DNA from: Auanema rhodensis
Taxonomy: Eukaryota > Nematoda > Chromadorea > Rhabditida > Rhabditidae
NCBI GenBank assembly: GCA_964057225.1
Contig: OZ059900.1
Span: 4,350,501-4,414,500, forward strand
Length of the DNA stretch: 64,000 nucleotides
Direction of reading: 5' to 3'
Of this stretch, positions 49,561 through 60,670 are shown in pieces. Under the pieces are notes generated by a model that saw only the letters and a program-made list of their open reading frames with translations, did not search any database and was not told the DNA's origin. The first letter of the stretch is position 1; each line of letters starts with the position of its first letter. The position numbers were made by a program, and so were the translations under genes.

Positions 49561-52500
49561 TGTATTTTTGCAGGAAAATTTTTTTTTCGTGTATTTATAC
49601 ATGAAAACTTTTTCTTAGTGTATTTTTGCAGGAAAAGTAGTTTCTTCGTGTATTTTTGCAGGAAAAATTTTTTTTCGTGTATTTTTGCAGGAAAAATTTT
49701 TTTTCGTGTATATTTGCAGGAAAACTTTTTCTTTGTGTATTTTTGCAAGAAAAGTAGTTTCTTCGTGTATTTTTGCAGGAAAAATTTTTTTTCGTGTATT
49801 TATACATGAAAACTTTTTCTTTGTGTATTTTTGCAGGAAAAATTTTTTTTCGTGTATATTTGCAGGAAAACTTTTTCTTTGTGTATTTTTGCAAGAAAAG
49901 TAGTTTCTTCGTGTATTTTTGCAGGAAAAATTTTTTTTCGTGTATTTATACATGAAAACTTTTTCTTTGTGTATTTTTGCAGAAAAAATTTTTTTTCGTG
50001 TATTTTTGCAGGAAAAATTTTTTTCGTGTATTTTTGCAGGAAAAGTAGTTTCTTCGTGTATTTTTGCAGGAAAAATTTTTTTCATGTATTTTTGCAGGAA
50101 AAGTAGTTTCTTCGTGTATTTTTGCGGGAAAAGTAGTTTCTTCGTGTATTTTTGCAGGAAAATTTTTTTTTCGTGTATTTATACATGAAAACTTTTTCTT
50201 AGTGTATTTTTGCAGGAAAAGTAGTTTCTTCGTGTATTTTTGCAGGAAAAATTTTTTTTCGTGTATATTTGCAGGAAAACTTTTTCTTTGTGTATTTTTG
50301 CAAGAAAAGTAGTTTCTTCGTGTATTTTTGCAGGAAAAATTTTTTTTCGTGTATTTATACATGAAAACTTTTTCTTTGTGTATTTTTGCAGGAAAAATTT
50401 TTTTTCGTGTATTTTTGCAGGAAATGTAATTTGTAGGTGTATTTTTGCAGGAAAAGTAGTTTCTTCGTGTAATTTTGCGGTAAAAGTAGTTTCTTCGTGT
50501 ATTTTTGCAGGAAAAATTTTTTTTCGTGTGTTTATACATGAAAACTTTTTCTTTGTGTATTTTTGCAGGAAAAGTAGTTTCTTCGTGTATTTATACATGA
50601 AAACTTTTTTTTCGTGTATTTATACATGAAAACTTTTTCTTTGTGTATTTTTGCAGGAAAAATTTTTTTTCGTGTATTTTTGCAGGAAAAGTAGTTTGTA
50701 GGTGTATTTTTGCAGGAAAAGTAGTTTCTTCGTGTATTTTTGCGGTAAAAGTAGTTTGTAGGTGTATTTTTGCAGGAAAAATTTTTTTTCGTGTATATTT
50801 GCAGGAAATGTAATTTGTAGGTGTATTTTTGCAGGAAAAGTAGTTTCTTCGTGTAATTTTGCGGTAAAAGTAGTTTCTTCGTGTATTTTTGCAGGAAAAA
50901 TTTTTTTTCGTGTGTTTATACATGAAAACTTTTTCTTTGTGTATTTTTGCAGGAAAAGTAGTTTCTTCGTGTATTTATACATGAAAACTTTTTTTTCGTG
51001 TATTTATACATGAAAACTTTTTCTTTGTGTATTTTTGCAGGAAAAATTTTTTTTCGTGTATTTTTGCAGGAAAAGTAGTTTGTAGGTGTATTTTTGCAGG
51101 AAAAGTAGTTTCTTCGTGTATTTTTGCGGTAAAAGTAGTTTGTAGGTGTATTTTTGCAGGAAAAATTTTTTTTCGTGTATATTTGCAGGAAAACTTTTTC
51201 TTTGTGTATTTTTGCAAGAAAAGTAGTTTTTTCGTGTATTTATACATGAAAAATTTTTTTTCGTGTATTTTTGCAGGAAAAGTAGTTTCTTCGTGTATTT
51301 TTGCGGGAAAAGTAGTTTCTTCGTGTATTTTTGCAGGAAAATTTTTTTTTCGTGTATTTATACATGAAAACTTTTTCTTAGTGTATTTTTGCAGGAAAAG
51401 TAGTTTCTTCGTGTATTTTTGCAGGAAAAATTTTTTTTCGTGTATTTTTGCAGGAAAAATTTTTTTTCGTGTATATTTGCAGGAAAATTTTTTCTTTGTG
51501 TATTTTTGCAAGAAAAGTAGTTTCTTCGTGTATTTTTGCAGGAAAAATTTTTTTTCGTGTATTTATACATGAAAACTTTTTCTTTGTGTATTTTTGCAGG
51601 AAAAATTTTTTTTCGTGTATTTTTGCAGGAAAAATTTTTTTCGTGTATTTTTGCAGGAAAAGTAGTTTCTTCGTGTATTTTTGCAGGAAAAATTTTTTTC
51701 ATGTATTTTTGCAGGAAAAGTAGTTTCTTCGTGTATTTTTGCGGGAAAAGTAGTTTCTTCGTGTATTTTTGCAGGAAAATTTTTTTTTCGTGTATTTATA
51801 CATGAAAACTTTTTCTTAGTGTATTTTTGCAGGAAAAGTAGTTTCTTCGTGTATTTTTGCAGGAAAAATTTTTTTTTGTGTATTTTTGCAGGAAAAATTT
51901 TTTTTCGTGTATATTTGCAGGAAAACTTTTTCTTTGTGTATTTTTGCAAGAAAAGTAGTTTCTTCGTGTATTTTTGCAGGAAAAATTTTTTTTCGTGTAT
52001 TTATACATGAAAACTTTTTCTTTGTGTATTTTTGCAGGAAAAATTTTTTTTCGTGTATTTTTGCAGGAAATGTAATTTGTAGGTGTATTTTTGCAGGAAA
52101 AGTAGTTTCTTCGTGTAATTTTGCGGTAAAAGTAGTTTCTTCGTGTATTTTTGCAGGAAAAATTTTTTTTCGTGTGTTTATACATGAAAACTTTTTCTTT
52201 GTGTATTTTTGCAGGAAAAGTAGTTTCTTCGTGTATTTATACATGAAAACTTTTTTTTCGTGTATTTATACATGAAAACTTTTTCTTTGTGTATTTTTGC
52301 AGGAAAAATTTTTTTTCGTGTATTTTTGCAGGAAAAGTAGTTTGTAGGTGTATTTTTGCAGGAAAAGTAGTTTCTTCGTGTATTTTTGCGGTAAAAGTAG
52401 TTTGTAGGTGTATTTTTGCAGGAAAAATTTTTTTTCGTGTATATTTGCAGGAAAACTTTTTCTTTGTGTATTTTTGCAAGAAAAGTAGTTTCTTCGTGTA

Positions 52501-52955
52501 TTTTTGCAGGAAAAATTTTTTTTCGTGTATTTATACATGAAAACTTTTTCTTTGTGTATTTTTGCAGGAAAAATTTTTTTTCGTGTATTTTTGCAGGAAA
52601 AGTAGTTTGTAGGTGTATTTTTGCAGGAAAAGTAGTTTCTTCGTGTATTTTTGCGGTAAAAGTAGTTTCTTCGTGTATTTTTGCAGGAAAAATTTTTTTT
52701 CGTGTATTTATACATGAAAACTTTTTCTTTGTGTATTTTTGCAGGAAAAGTAGTTTCTTCGTGTATTTATACATGAAAACTTTTTCTTTGTGTATTTATA
52801 CATGAAAACTTTTTCTTTGTGTATTTTTGCAGGAAAAATTTTTTTTTGTGTATTTATACATGAAAACTTTTTCTTTGTGTATTTTTGCAGGAAAAATTTT
52901 TTTTCGTGTAATTTTGCAGGAAAAGTAGTTTGTAGGTGTATTTTTGCAGGAAAAG
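49561..52955 (+). repeat. Minisatellite array, unit 16 (3395 bp, largest)
   Basis: Contains a long duplication with a 1617-bp shift (blocks around 49.8-50.3 kb and 51.4-51.9 kb), with private variants GCGGGAAAAG, CTTAGTG and TTTCATGT. The right end (about 52178-52774) matches the block seen in units 5, 6 and 17. Confidence 0.92.
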
Positions 52956-53269
52956 TATTTTACATAAAATTTTTACTGGAATGTTTCATCGGAATATAAA
53001 CATTATGAAATAATATCTGAAGATTGTTACACTATTCACCGAAACGATATCACAATCGTAAGGTAGCAGGAGAAAATTTTTACAATAATTTTCGTTATCT
53101 GCAATTTTACTTGTTCACATTGAAAAATGTGAATATTTTCTATAATGTGTCGTTTCTGTGTGATTTTTCAACTTTCTTAATTTTTTTGGTGAATTGGGAA
53201 AAAGAAATTATTCTACTTCTCGATATTTATATTGTTTAGTTAGAAATAATGGATTCTCTATTGCGAATC

Positions 53270-54109
53270 TGATTGATTCTGTCAGCGCTGTATGCTCAAG
53301 TAAAAGATTAAGCCATGCATGTATAAAGTTCATTATTTTTGAGAAACTGCGAACGGCTCATTAGAGCAGATATGATTTTTCTCGATTTCTATGGATAACT
53401 GTGGTAATTCTGGAGCTAATACATGCTTAATAGTTGTTCTTCTTCCCAAGTTCAACGCAGTTATTAGTACAAACCAATTTAATGTTTGTTGACTCTGAAT
53501 AACCCAGTTAATCGACGGTTTTACTGTCTTTTTTCGAGATTAATGTTTGCCCTATCAACCTGATGGTAATATAGAGTTTTACCATGGTGATCACGGGTAA
53601 CGGAGAATTAGGGTTCGACTCCGGAGAGGGAGCCTTAGAAACGGCTACCACATCCAAGGAAGGCAGCAGGCGCGTAACTTATCCACTACTTCAGTGAGAT
53701 AGTAACTAAAAATAAAAAGATCAATCTTTTTAGATTGATTATTTCACTGAGCTGAGCTTAAATAGCTCTACAAGGACCCAGTGGAGGGCAAGTCTGGTGC
53801 CAGCAGCCGCGGTAATTCCAGCTCCACTAGTGTAAAACGTTATTGCTGTAGTTAAAAAGCTCGTAGTTGGATCTGAGGCATTTTCTGTGATACGGCTTGC
53901 CGGTAATCATAGATGTGTCTATTTTGTCGGTTTTGTGTATGTACTTCGGTGTGTATACTGGCTCGGGTTTACTTTGAATAAATCAAAGCGCTCAAAGCAA
54001 GCGATTGCTTGTATGTGCTATCATGGAATAATAAAAGAGGACTTCGGTTCTATTTATTGGTTTGAGAGTCGAATTAATGATTAATAGGGACGATTCGGGG
54101 GCATTCGTA
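53270..54109 (+). rRNA. 18S rRNA 5' fragment, unit 17 (truncated)
   Basis: T, C haplotype. Leader at 52956-53269 has the AAAAGAAATT and TTTAGTTAG changes of units 4 and 18. 28S stub at 54110-54170. Confidence 0.93.
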
Positions 54110-55119
54110 GGTGTTGTATCCAGTAGAGCAGTCTTTATAAACTGCGATCTGTTGAGACTATCCTTTGATTGGATGTTTTGTTTTATACCTGAAAGTATAC
54201 CTTATTCTTGTTTCAAATAACGTTTTATTGATTGTATATAGCGATAGCAATATTGATACCTTATTTTTAAAAAGGTATACTTTATTTGTAAGAAAAGGTA
54301 TACTTTATTTGTAAGAAAAAGTATACTTTATTGGAATATTGGAACCATTTTTCAAAAAAAAGCGCATATAAATGGTCATCCGAGAATTTTAATTTAAAAA
54401 ATCAAAAATTTTGATAAAAATGGCAAATTTTACTTGATTGATTCTGTCAGCGCTGTAGCTTTTCTCAAGGATTAAGCCATATCGGGAAATTTTCCAAAAC
54501 ATATTTCATATATAGTGTAAAATATGTAAAAAGAGTCAGAAAATAGAATAAGACTACTCTGAAAAATAGTTTTGAAAAAAAAAATTTGCATATTTTTTCA
54601 AAAATTTCCATAATTTTTGACTAGAAAAAATTTTTGGTCGGTTGGCGGTTTGGCTTAAAAAGTTCAACTTTCTACATGCATGGCTTAATCTTTTACTTGA
54701 GCATACAGCGCTGACAGAATCAATCAAGTACGTGAAAAAAATTTTTTTGTGGTCGGTGAGCGGTTGGCATGGCTTAATCCTTGACGAAAGCTACAGCTCT
54801 GACAGAATCAATCAAGTAAAAAAAAAATTTTGTTTCTCAATTCCAATGTTAAAACTCTTTAAAAATGTGTAAAAAATGTTTTGAGAGTATCGTGAAAACA
54901 TGTTGAAAAAAAAATTTTTTTTGGACTTGGAAATTTTTTTGGTCTCTGAGCTGTGAGCCTATCGCAGTTTCTCAAAAATGATGAACTTTATACATGCATG
55001 GCTTAATCTTTTACTTGAGCATACAGCGCTGACAGAATCAATCAAGTAAATGAGGGAGGAACGAAATTTTGATACCATATGTCTTCGGGGAAGTATTTCT
55101 GAATAAATTTTTTTTTTTC
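54110..55119 (+). repeat. 28S stub plus forward spacer A-B, unit 17
   Basis: Most diverged full spacer: GGTCATCCGAG, GCTTTTCTCAAGG, CAGCTCTGACAG (in an antisense 18S copy, about 54795) and TGAGGGAGG are private. Confidence 0.85.
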
Positions 55120-57074
55120 GCATTTTTGCAGGGAGAAAAATTTTTTAGTGAATTTTTACAAGGGAAAAATTTTTTTTTAGAATTTTTGCAGGGAAAAATT
55201 TTTTTTTGTGTATTTTTGTAGGAAAAATTTTTTTTCGTGTATTTTTGCAGGAAAAATTTTTTTTCGTGTATATTTGCAGGAAAACTTTTTCTTTGTGTAT
55301 TTTTGCAAGAAAAGTAGTTTCTTCGTGTATTTTTGCAGGAAAAATTTTTTTTCGTGTGTTTATACATGAAAACTTTTTCTTTGTGTATTTTTGCAGGAAA
55401 AATTTTTTTTCGTGTATTTTTGCAGGAAATGTAATTTGTAGGTGTATTTTTGCAGGAAAAGTAGTTTCTTCGTGTATTTTTGCGGTAAAAGTAGTTTCTT
55501 CGTGTATTTTTGCAGGAAAAACTTTTTTTCGTGTATTTATACATGAAAACTTTTTCTTTGTGTATTTTTGCAGGAAAAGTAGTTTCTTCGTGTATTTATA
55601 CATGAAAACTTTTTCTTTGTGTATTTATACATGAAAACTTTTTCTTTGTGTATTTTTGCAGGAAAAATTATTTTTCGTGTATTTATACATGAAAACTTTT
55701 TCTTTGTGTATCTTTGTAGGAAAAATTTTTTTTCGTGTATTTTTGCAGGAAAAAGTTTTTTTTGTGTATTTTTGCAGGAAAAGTAGTTTCTTCGTGTATT
55801 TTTGCAGAAAAAATTTTTTTTCGTGTATTTATACATGAAAACTTTTTCTTTGTGTTTTTTTGCAGGAAAAATTTTTTTTCGTGTATTTTTGCAGGAAAAA
55901 TTTTTTTCGTGTATTTTTGCAGGAAAAGTAGTTTCTTCGTGTATTTTTGCAGGAAAAATTTTTTTCATGTATTTTTGCAGGAAAAGTAGTTTCTTCGTGT
56001 ATTTTTGCAGGAAAAATTTTTTTTCGTGTATTTTTGCAGGAAAAATTTTTTTTCGTGTATATTTGCAGGAAAACTTTTTCTTTGTGTATTTTTGCAAGAA
56101 AAGTAGTTTTTTCGTGTATTTATACATGAAAAATTTTTTTTCGTGTATTTTTGCAGGAAAAGTAGTTTCTTCGTGTATTTTTGCGGGAAAAGTAGTTTCT
56201 TCGTGTATTTTTGCAGGAAAATTTTTTTTTCGTGTATTTATACATGAAAACTTTTTCTTAGTGTATTTTTGCAGGAAAAGTAGTTTCTTCGTGTATTTTT
56301 GCAGGAAAAATTTTTTTTCGTGTATTTTTGCAGGAAAAATTTTTTTTCGTGTATATTTGCAGGAAAACTTTTTCTTTGTGTATTTTTGCAAGAAAAGTAG
56401 TTTCTTCGTGTATTTTTGCAGGAAAAATTTTTTTTCGTGTATTTTTGCAGGAAATGTAATTTGTAGGTGTATTTTTGCAGGAAAAGTAGTTTCTTCGTGT
56501 ATTTTTGCGGTAAAAGTAGTTTGTAGGTGTATTTTTGCAGGAAAAATTTTTTTTCGTGTATATTTGCAGGAAAACTTTTTCTTTGTGTATTTTTGCAAGA
56601 AAAGTAGTTTCTTCGTGTATTTTTGCAGGAAAAATTTTTTTTCGTGTATTTATACATGAAAACTTTTTCTTTGTGTATTTTTGCAGGAAAAATTTTTTTT
56701 CGTGTATTTTTGCAGGAAAAGTAGTTTGTAGGTGTATTTTTGCAGGAAAAGTAGTTTCTTCGTGTATTTTTGCGGTAAAAGTAGTTTCTTCGTGTATTTT
56801 TGCAGGAAAAATTTTTTTTCGTGTATTTATACATGAAAACTTTTTCTTTGTGTATTTTTGCAGGAAAAGTAGTTTCTTCGTGTATTTATACATGAAAACT
56901 TTTTCTTTGTGTATTTATCTATGAAAACTTTTTCTTTGTGTATTTTTGCAGGAAAAATTTTTTTTCGTGTATTTATACATGAAAACTTTTTCTTTGTGTA
57001 TTTTTGCAGGAAAAATTTTTTTTCGTGTAATTTTGCAGGAAAAGTAGTTTGTAGGTGTATTTTTGCAGGAAAAG
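55120..57074 (+). repeat. Minisatellite array, unit 17 (1955 bp)
   Basis: Left part as in single-block units, middle with GCGGGAAAAG, CTTAGTG and TTTCATGT variants shared with unit 16, right end with the unit 5/6 block and TATCTATG variant. It also yields the longest artefactual frame of the window (353 codons, minus strand). Confidence 0.92.
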
Positions 57075-57388
57075 TATTTTACATAAAATTTTTACTGGAA
57101 TGTTTCATCGGAATATAAACATTATGAAATAATATCTGAAGATTGTTACACTATTCACCGAAACGATATCACAATCGTAAGGTAGCAGGAGAAAAATTTT
57201 ACAATAATTTTCGTTATCTGCAATTTTACTTGTTCACATTGAAAAATGTGAATATTTTCTATAATGTGTCGTTTCTGTGTGATTTTTCAACTTTCTTAAT
57301 TTTTTTGGTGAATTGGGAAAAAGAAATTATTCTACTTCTCGATATTTATATTGTTTAGTTAGAAATAATGGATTCTCTATTGCGAATC

Positions 57389-58228
57389 TGATTGATTCTG
57401 TCAGCGCTGTATGCTCAAGTAAAAGATTAAGCCATGCATGTATAAAGTTCATTATTTTTGAGAAACTGCGAACGGCTCATTAGAGCAGATATGATTTTTC
57501 TCGATTTCTATGGATAACTGTGGTAATTCTGGAGCTAATACATGCTTAATAGTTGTTCTTCTTCCCAAGTTCAACGCAGTTATTAGTACAAACCAATTTA
57601 ATGTTTGTTGACTCTGAATAACCCAGTTAATCGACGGTTTTACTGTCTTTTTTCGAGATTAATGTTTGCCCTATCAACCTGATGGTAATATAGAGTTTTA
57701 CCATGGTGATCACGGGTAACGGAGAATTAGGGTTCGACTCCGGAGAGGGAGCCTTAGAAACGGCTACCACATCCAAGGAAGGCAGCAGGCGCGTAACTTA
57801 TCCACTACTTCAGTGAGATAGTAACTAAAAATAAAAAGATCAATCTTTTTAGATTGATTATTTCACTGAGCTGAGCTTAAATAGCTCTACAAGGACCCAG
57901 TGGAGGGCAAGTCTGGTGCCAGCAGCCGCGGTAATTCCAGCTCCACTAGTGTAAAACGTTATTGCTGTAGTGAAAAAGCTCGTAGTTGGATCTGAGGCAT
58001 TTTCTGTGATACGGCTTGCCGGTAATCATAGATGTGTCTATTTTGTCGGTTTTGTGTATGTACTTCGGTGTGTATACTGGCTCGGGTTTACTTTGAATAA
58101 ATCAAAGCGCTCAAAGCAAGCGATTGCTTGTATGTGCTATCATGGAATAATAAAAGAGGACTTCGGTTCTATTTATTGGTTTGAGAGTCGAATTAATGAT
58201 TAATAGGGACGATTCGGGGGCATTCGTA
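57389..58228 (+). rRNA. 18S rRNA 5' fragment, unit 18 (truncated, last of the array)
   Basis: T, C haplotype with a private T-to-G at 57972 (TGTAGTGAAAAAGCTCG). Leader at 57075-57388 combines both leader haplotypes (AGGAGAAAAATTTTAC of units 6-7 and TTTAGTTAG of units 4/17). 28S stub at 58229-58289 has GAGATTATCC instead of GAGACTATCC. Confidence 0.93.
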
Positions 58229-59069
58229 GGTGTTGTATCCAGTAGAGCAGTCTTTATAAACTGCGATCTGTTGAGATTATCCTTTGATTGGATGTTTTGT
58301 TTTATACCTGAAAGTATACCTTATTCTTGTTTCAAATAACGTTTTATTGATTGTATATAGCGATAGCAATATTAATACCTTATTTTAAAAAAGGTATACT
58401 TTATTTGTAAGAAAAGGTATACTTTATTTGTAAGAAAAAGTATACTTTATTGGAATATTGGAACCATTTTTCAAAAAAAAAGCGCATATAAATGGTCACC
58501 CGAGAATTTTAATTTAAAAAATCAAAAATTTTGATAAAAATGGCAAATTTTACTTGATTGATTCTGTCAGCGCTGTAGCTTTCCTCAAGGATTAAGCCAT
58601 ATCGGGAAATTTTCCAAAACATATTTCATATATAGTGTAAAATATGTAAAAAGAGTCAGAAAATAGAATAAGACTACTCTGAAAAATAGTTTTGAAAAAA
58701 AAAATTTGCATATTTTTTCAAAAATTTCCATAATTTTTGACTAGAAAAAATTTTTGGTCGGTTGGCGGTTTGGCTTAAAAAGTTCAACTTTCTACATGCA
58801 TGGCTTAATCTTTTACTTGAGCATACAGCGCTGACAGAATCAATCAAGTACGTGAAAAAAATTTTTTTGTGGTCGGTGAGCGGTTGGCATGGCTTAATCC
58901 TTGACGAAAGCTACAGCGCTGACAGAATCAATCAAGTAAAAAAAAAATTTTGTTTCTCAATTCCAATGTTAAAACTCTTTAAAATGTGTAAAAAATGTTT
59001 TGAGAGTATCGTGAAAACATGTTGAAAAAAAAATTTTTTTTGGACTTGGAAATTTTTTTGGTCTCTGAG
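58229..59069 (+). repeat. 28S stub plus truncated forward spacer, unit 18
   Basis: Standard layout until GTCTCTGAG, where repeat R begins; the longest antisense 18S copy and the minisatellite are lost. Antisense 18S copies remain at about 58795-58850 and 58888-58938. Private changes: ATTAATACC and one A fewer in CTTTAAAATGTG. This is the right boundary of the tandem array. Its last part (from 58913) is the left arm of the fold-back described below. Confidence 0.85.
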
Positions 59070-59072
59070 TCT

Positions 59073-59253
59073 CCCTAGATCTCTAGGTATGTCCATTGCG
59101 GTTTTTGGATTTTAGTTGATTGAGAGTTTAATGGGGAAGAGAGAGGAAGGAAAAAGGAAAGGAAGGAAAAAAAAGAAAGAAAGGGAAGAAAATGCAAAAA
59201 CCGATAAAACTCAAGGCAAGCCTTGAGAACCTTAGGTTTTTATGAAGATGCCG
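59073..59253 (+). repeat. Repeat R, copy 1 (181 bp, polypurine tract)
   Basis: Opens with a small hairpin CCTAG-ATCT-CTAGG (59074-59087), contains an uninterrupted 60-nt purine run (59133-59192), then CTCAAGG-CAAG-CCTTGAG (59210-59227) and ends at GAAGATGCCG. The same 181 bp recur in the same direction at 63199-63379, and 151 bp of it inverted at 62115-62265. Origin unknown; I see no coding potential. Confidence 0.8.
59209..59227 (-). terminator. Hairpin plus T-rich tail downstream of the 67-aa frame
   Basis: Read on the minus strand, CTCAAGG-CTTG-CCTTGAG (7-bp stem, 4-nt loop) is followed by TTTTATCGGTTTTT. It looks like an intrinsic terminator and lies about 28 nt after the stop codon of the 67-aa frame. 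In a nuclear genome it may have no such role, and the same hairpin occurs in R copy 3 with no gene before it. Confidence 0.3.
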
Positions 59254-59254
59254 C

Positions 59255-59458
59255 CTACTCGGCGGGCTTTGTCTTGGCGGCCTCAAGGGCCTTCTCCAGC
59301 TGGGCGATCTTGGCATCCTTGGAGGCTTCCGCCTGCAAGTCTGCCAGGAGCTTCTCCAGGCCCTTCACGTTGAGGAAGGCTTTGCCTCCCTTAAAGTCAA
59401 TTAGGCGGAGTACCCTGAGAGCTGGTACTCTCACCTTACCCTCTTTAGCCTTGGCCAT
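59255..59458 (-). CDS. Hypothetical 67-aa protein, charged and helical
   Basis: ATG at 59458 to TAG at 59255. The product starts MAKAKEGKVR and is rich in A, K, L and E; residues about 33-63 show leucine/alanine heptad-like spacing, suggesting a short coiled coil. Codons use G/C in third position (CTG, AAG, GCC), unlike everything around, and the stretch is visibly GC-richer than the array. A GTG lies one codon upstream. No signal peptide or membrane segment. It is sandwiched between repeat R and a tRNA-like element, both of which continue outside the repeat array, so it may be a fragment of foreign or mobile DNA. I do not recognise the family. It is the only frame in the window that looks like protein rather than repeat or rRNA, but 67 codons can be chance. 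Confidence 0.4.
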   Translation of the reverse strand: MAKAKEGKVRVPALRVLRLIDFKGGKAFLNVKGLEKLLADLQAEASKDAKIAQLEKALEAAKTKPAE

Positions 59459-59491
59459 CACTGACTGAAAGATTGGAGGGTTATTGCAGTC

Positions 59492-59573
59492 TTGGCGCCA
59501 GCCGGGATCGAACCAGTAAGTGTAAGTAGCCTCGGATTTGTAGTCCTGGTGTTACACCACTTGGCCATCCCGG

Positions 59574-59575
<2 letters not shown>
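59492..59575 (-). tRNA. tRNA-like element with A and B boxes (probable pseudogene or SINE head)
   Basis: Minus strand. A box TGGCCAAGTGG (59567-59557) and B box GGTTCGATCCC (59514-59504) fit the Pol III tRNA promoter consensus. AGCCGGGAT near the 5' end pairs perfectly with ATCCCGGCT near the 3' end, but that pairing uses bases needed for the T stem, and the putative anticodon stem (loop CTACAAA) has only three good pairs. The alternative 3' end TGGCGCCA has no 5' partner, as if the 5' end had been replaced when it was joined to 28S. I therefore call it tRNA-derived rather than a functional tRNA and name no amino acid. It touches the broken 28S end with TAG shared at the junction. Confidence 0.4.
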
Positions 59576-59642
<67 letters not shown>

Positions 59643-60634
59643 ACTCGAATTACTACGACTTAACATTCAGAGCACTGGGCAGAAATCAGAGACAGTAAAC
59701 GTCCGTAAGGACCATCTGTCTCCTCTGTTTTAATTAGACAGTCGGATTCCCCGAGTCCGTACCAGTTCCAGTTCGGTCGTTTAGATGAATAATCAGGATA
59801 TCTAACCCGAAAGAGAGATATACACCTAATAACGTCCACAAGACAGTCAGGCTACTAGTCCAACATCACCGAAGATCAGTCAGTCATGAGCTAGTCCATC
59901 AAGCATCAGCTACTAAGCCAACTATTCCAACCACTGGAGCCAATCCTTTTCCCAAAGTTACGGATCTAATTTGCCGACTTCCCTTACCTACATTATTCTA
60001 TCGACTAGAGGCTGTTCACCTTGGAGACCTGATGCGGATATCGGTACGATTTGCTATAGCTTGATTGCCTCCCTTGGTTTTTCAAGGGCCATTTCAAGAG
60101 CACGAGATACCACAGAAACCGCGATACTTTACGGAAACAACGTCCCTATCTCTGGATGAACCAATTCCAGGGAGTCTGTTCCTAAACTAGAGAAGAAAAC
60201 TCTAGCTCGGTTTTGAAATGACGTTACCAAGTTCGAATGCGTTACCGCGCAAGTGCCTCAGAGAGACACGATCGCTATATGCAAGTTAGAGAATATTAAC
60301 TCTATTCCCTTTCGATATTCAAAAGTGAAGTAAACTTCGCCCTCTTAATGATACAAAGCATTAGCCAGTACCTTAGGATCGACTTACCCACATTCAACTA
60401 CTGTTCACGTGGAACCCTTCTCCACTTCAGTCTTCAAGGATCGAACTTGAATATTTGCTACTACCACCGAGATCTGCACTGATGGAAGCTCCAGCTGGGC
60501 CTACGCCCAAAGCCTTCAACGCAACCACCACGTCCCTTCTACTCATTGCGACCAGACGATTGTCAACGAACAAGTCTGCAATGGTCCAGTATAGGTCTCT
60601 CGCTCAAGCGCCATCCATTTTCAGGGCTAGTTGA

Positions 60635-60670
<36 letters not shown>

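Noticed and set aside
55537-56598. Long open frames on both strands in the minisatellites (up to 353 codons, K/N/F-rich or F/C/V-rich)
   Set aside because: They consist entirely of the 29/30-bp repeat, are open on both strands, and change frame whenever 29- and 30-bp units alternate. No gene-like composition or fixed start.
59600-59601. R2 retrotransposon insertion
   Set aside because: The target site is intact and uninterrupted; no reverse transcriptase frame occurs anywhere in the window.
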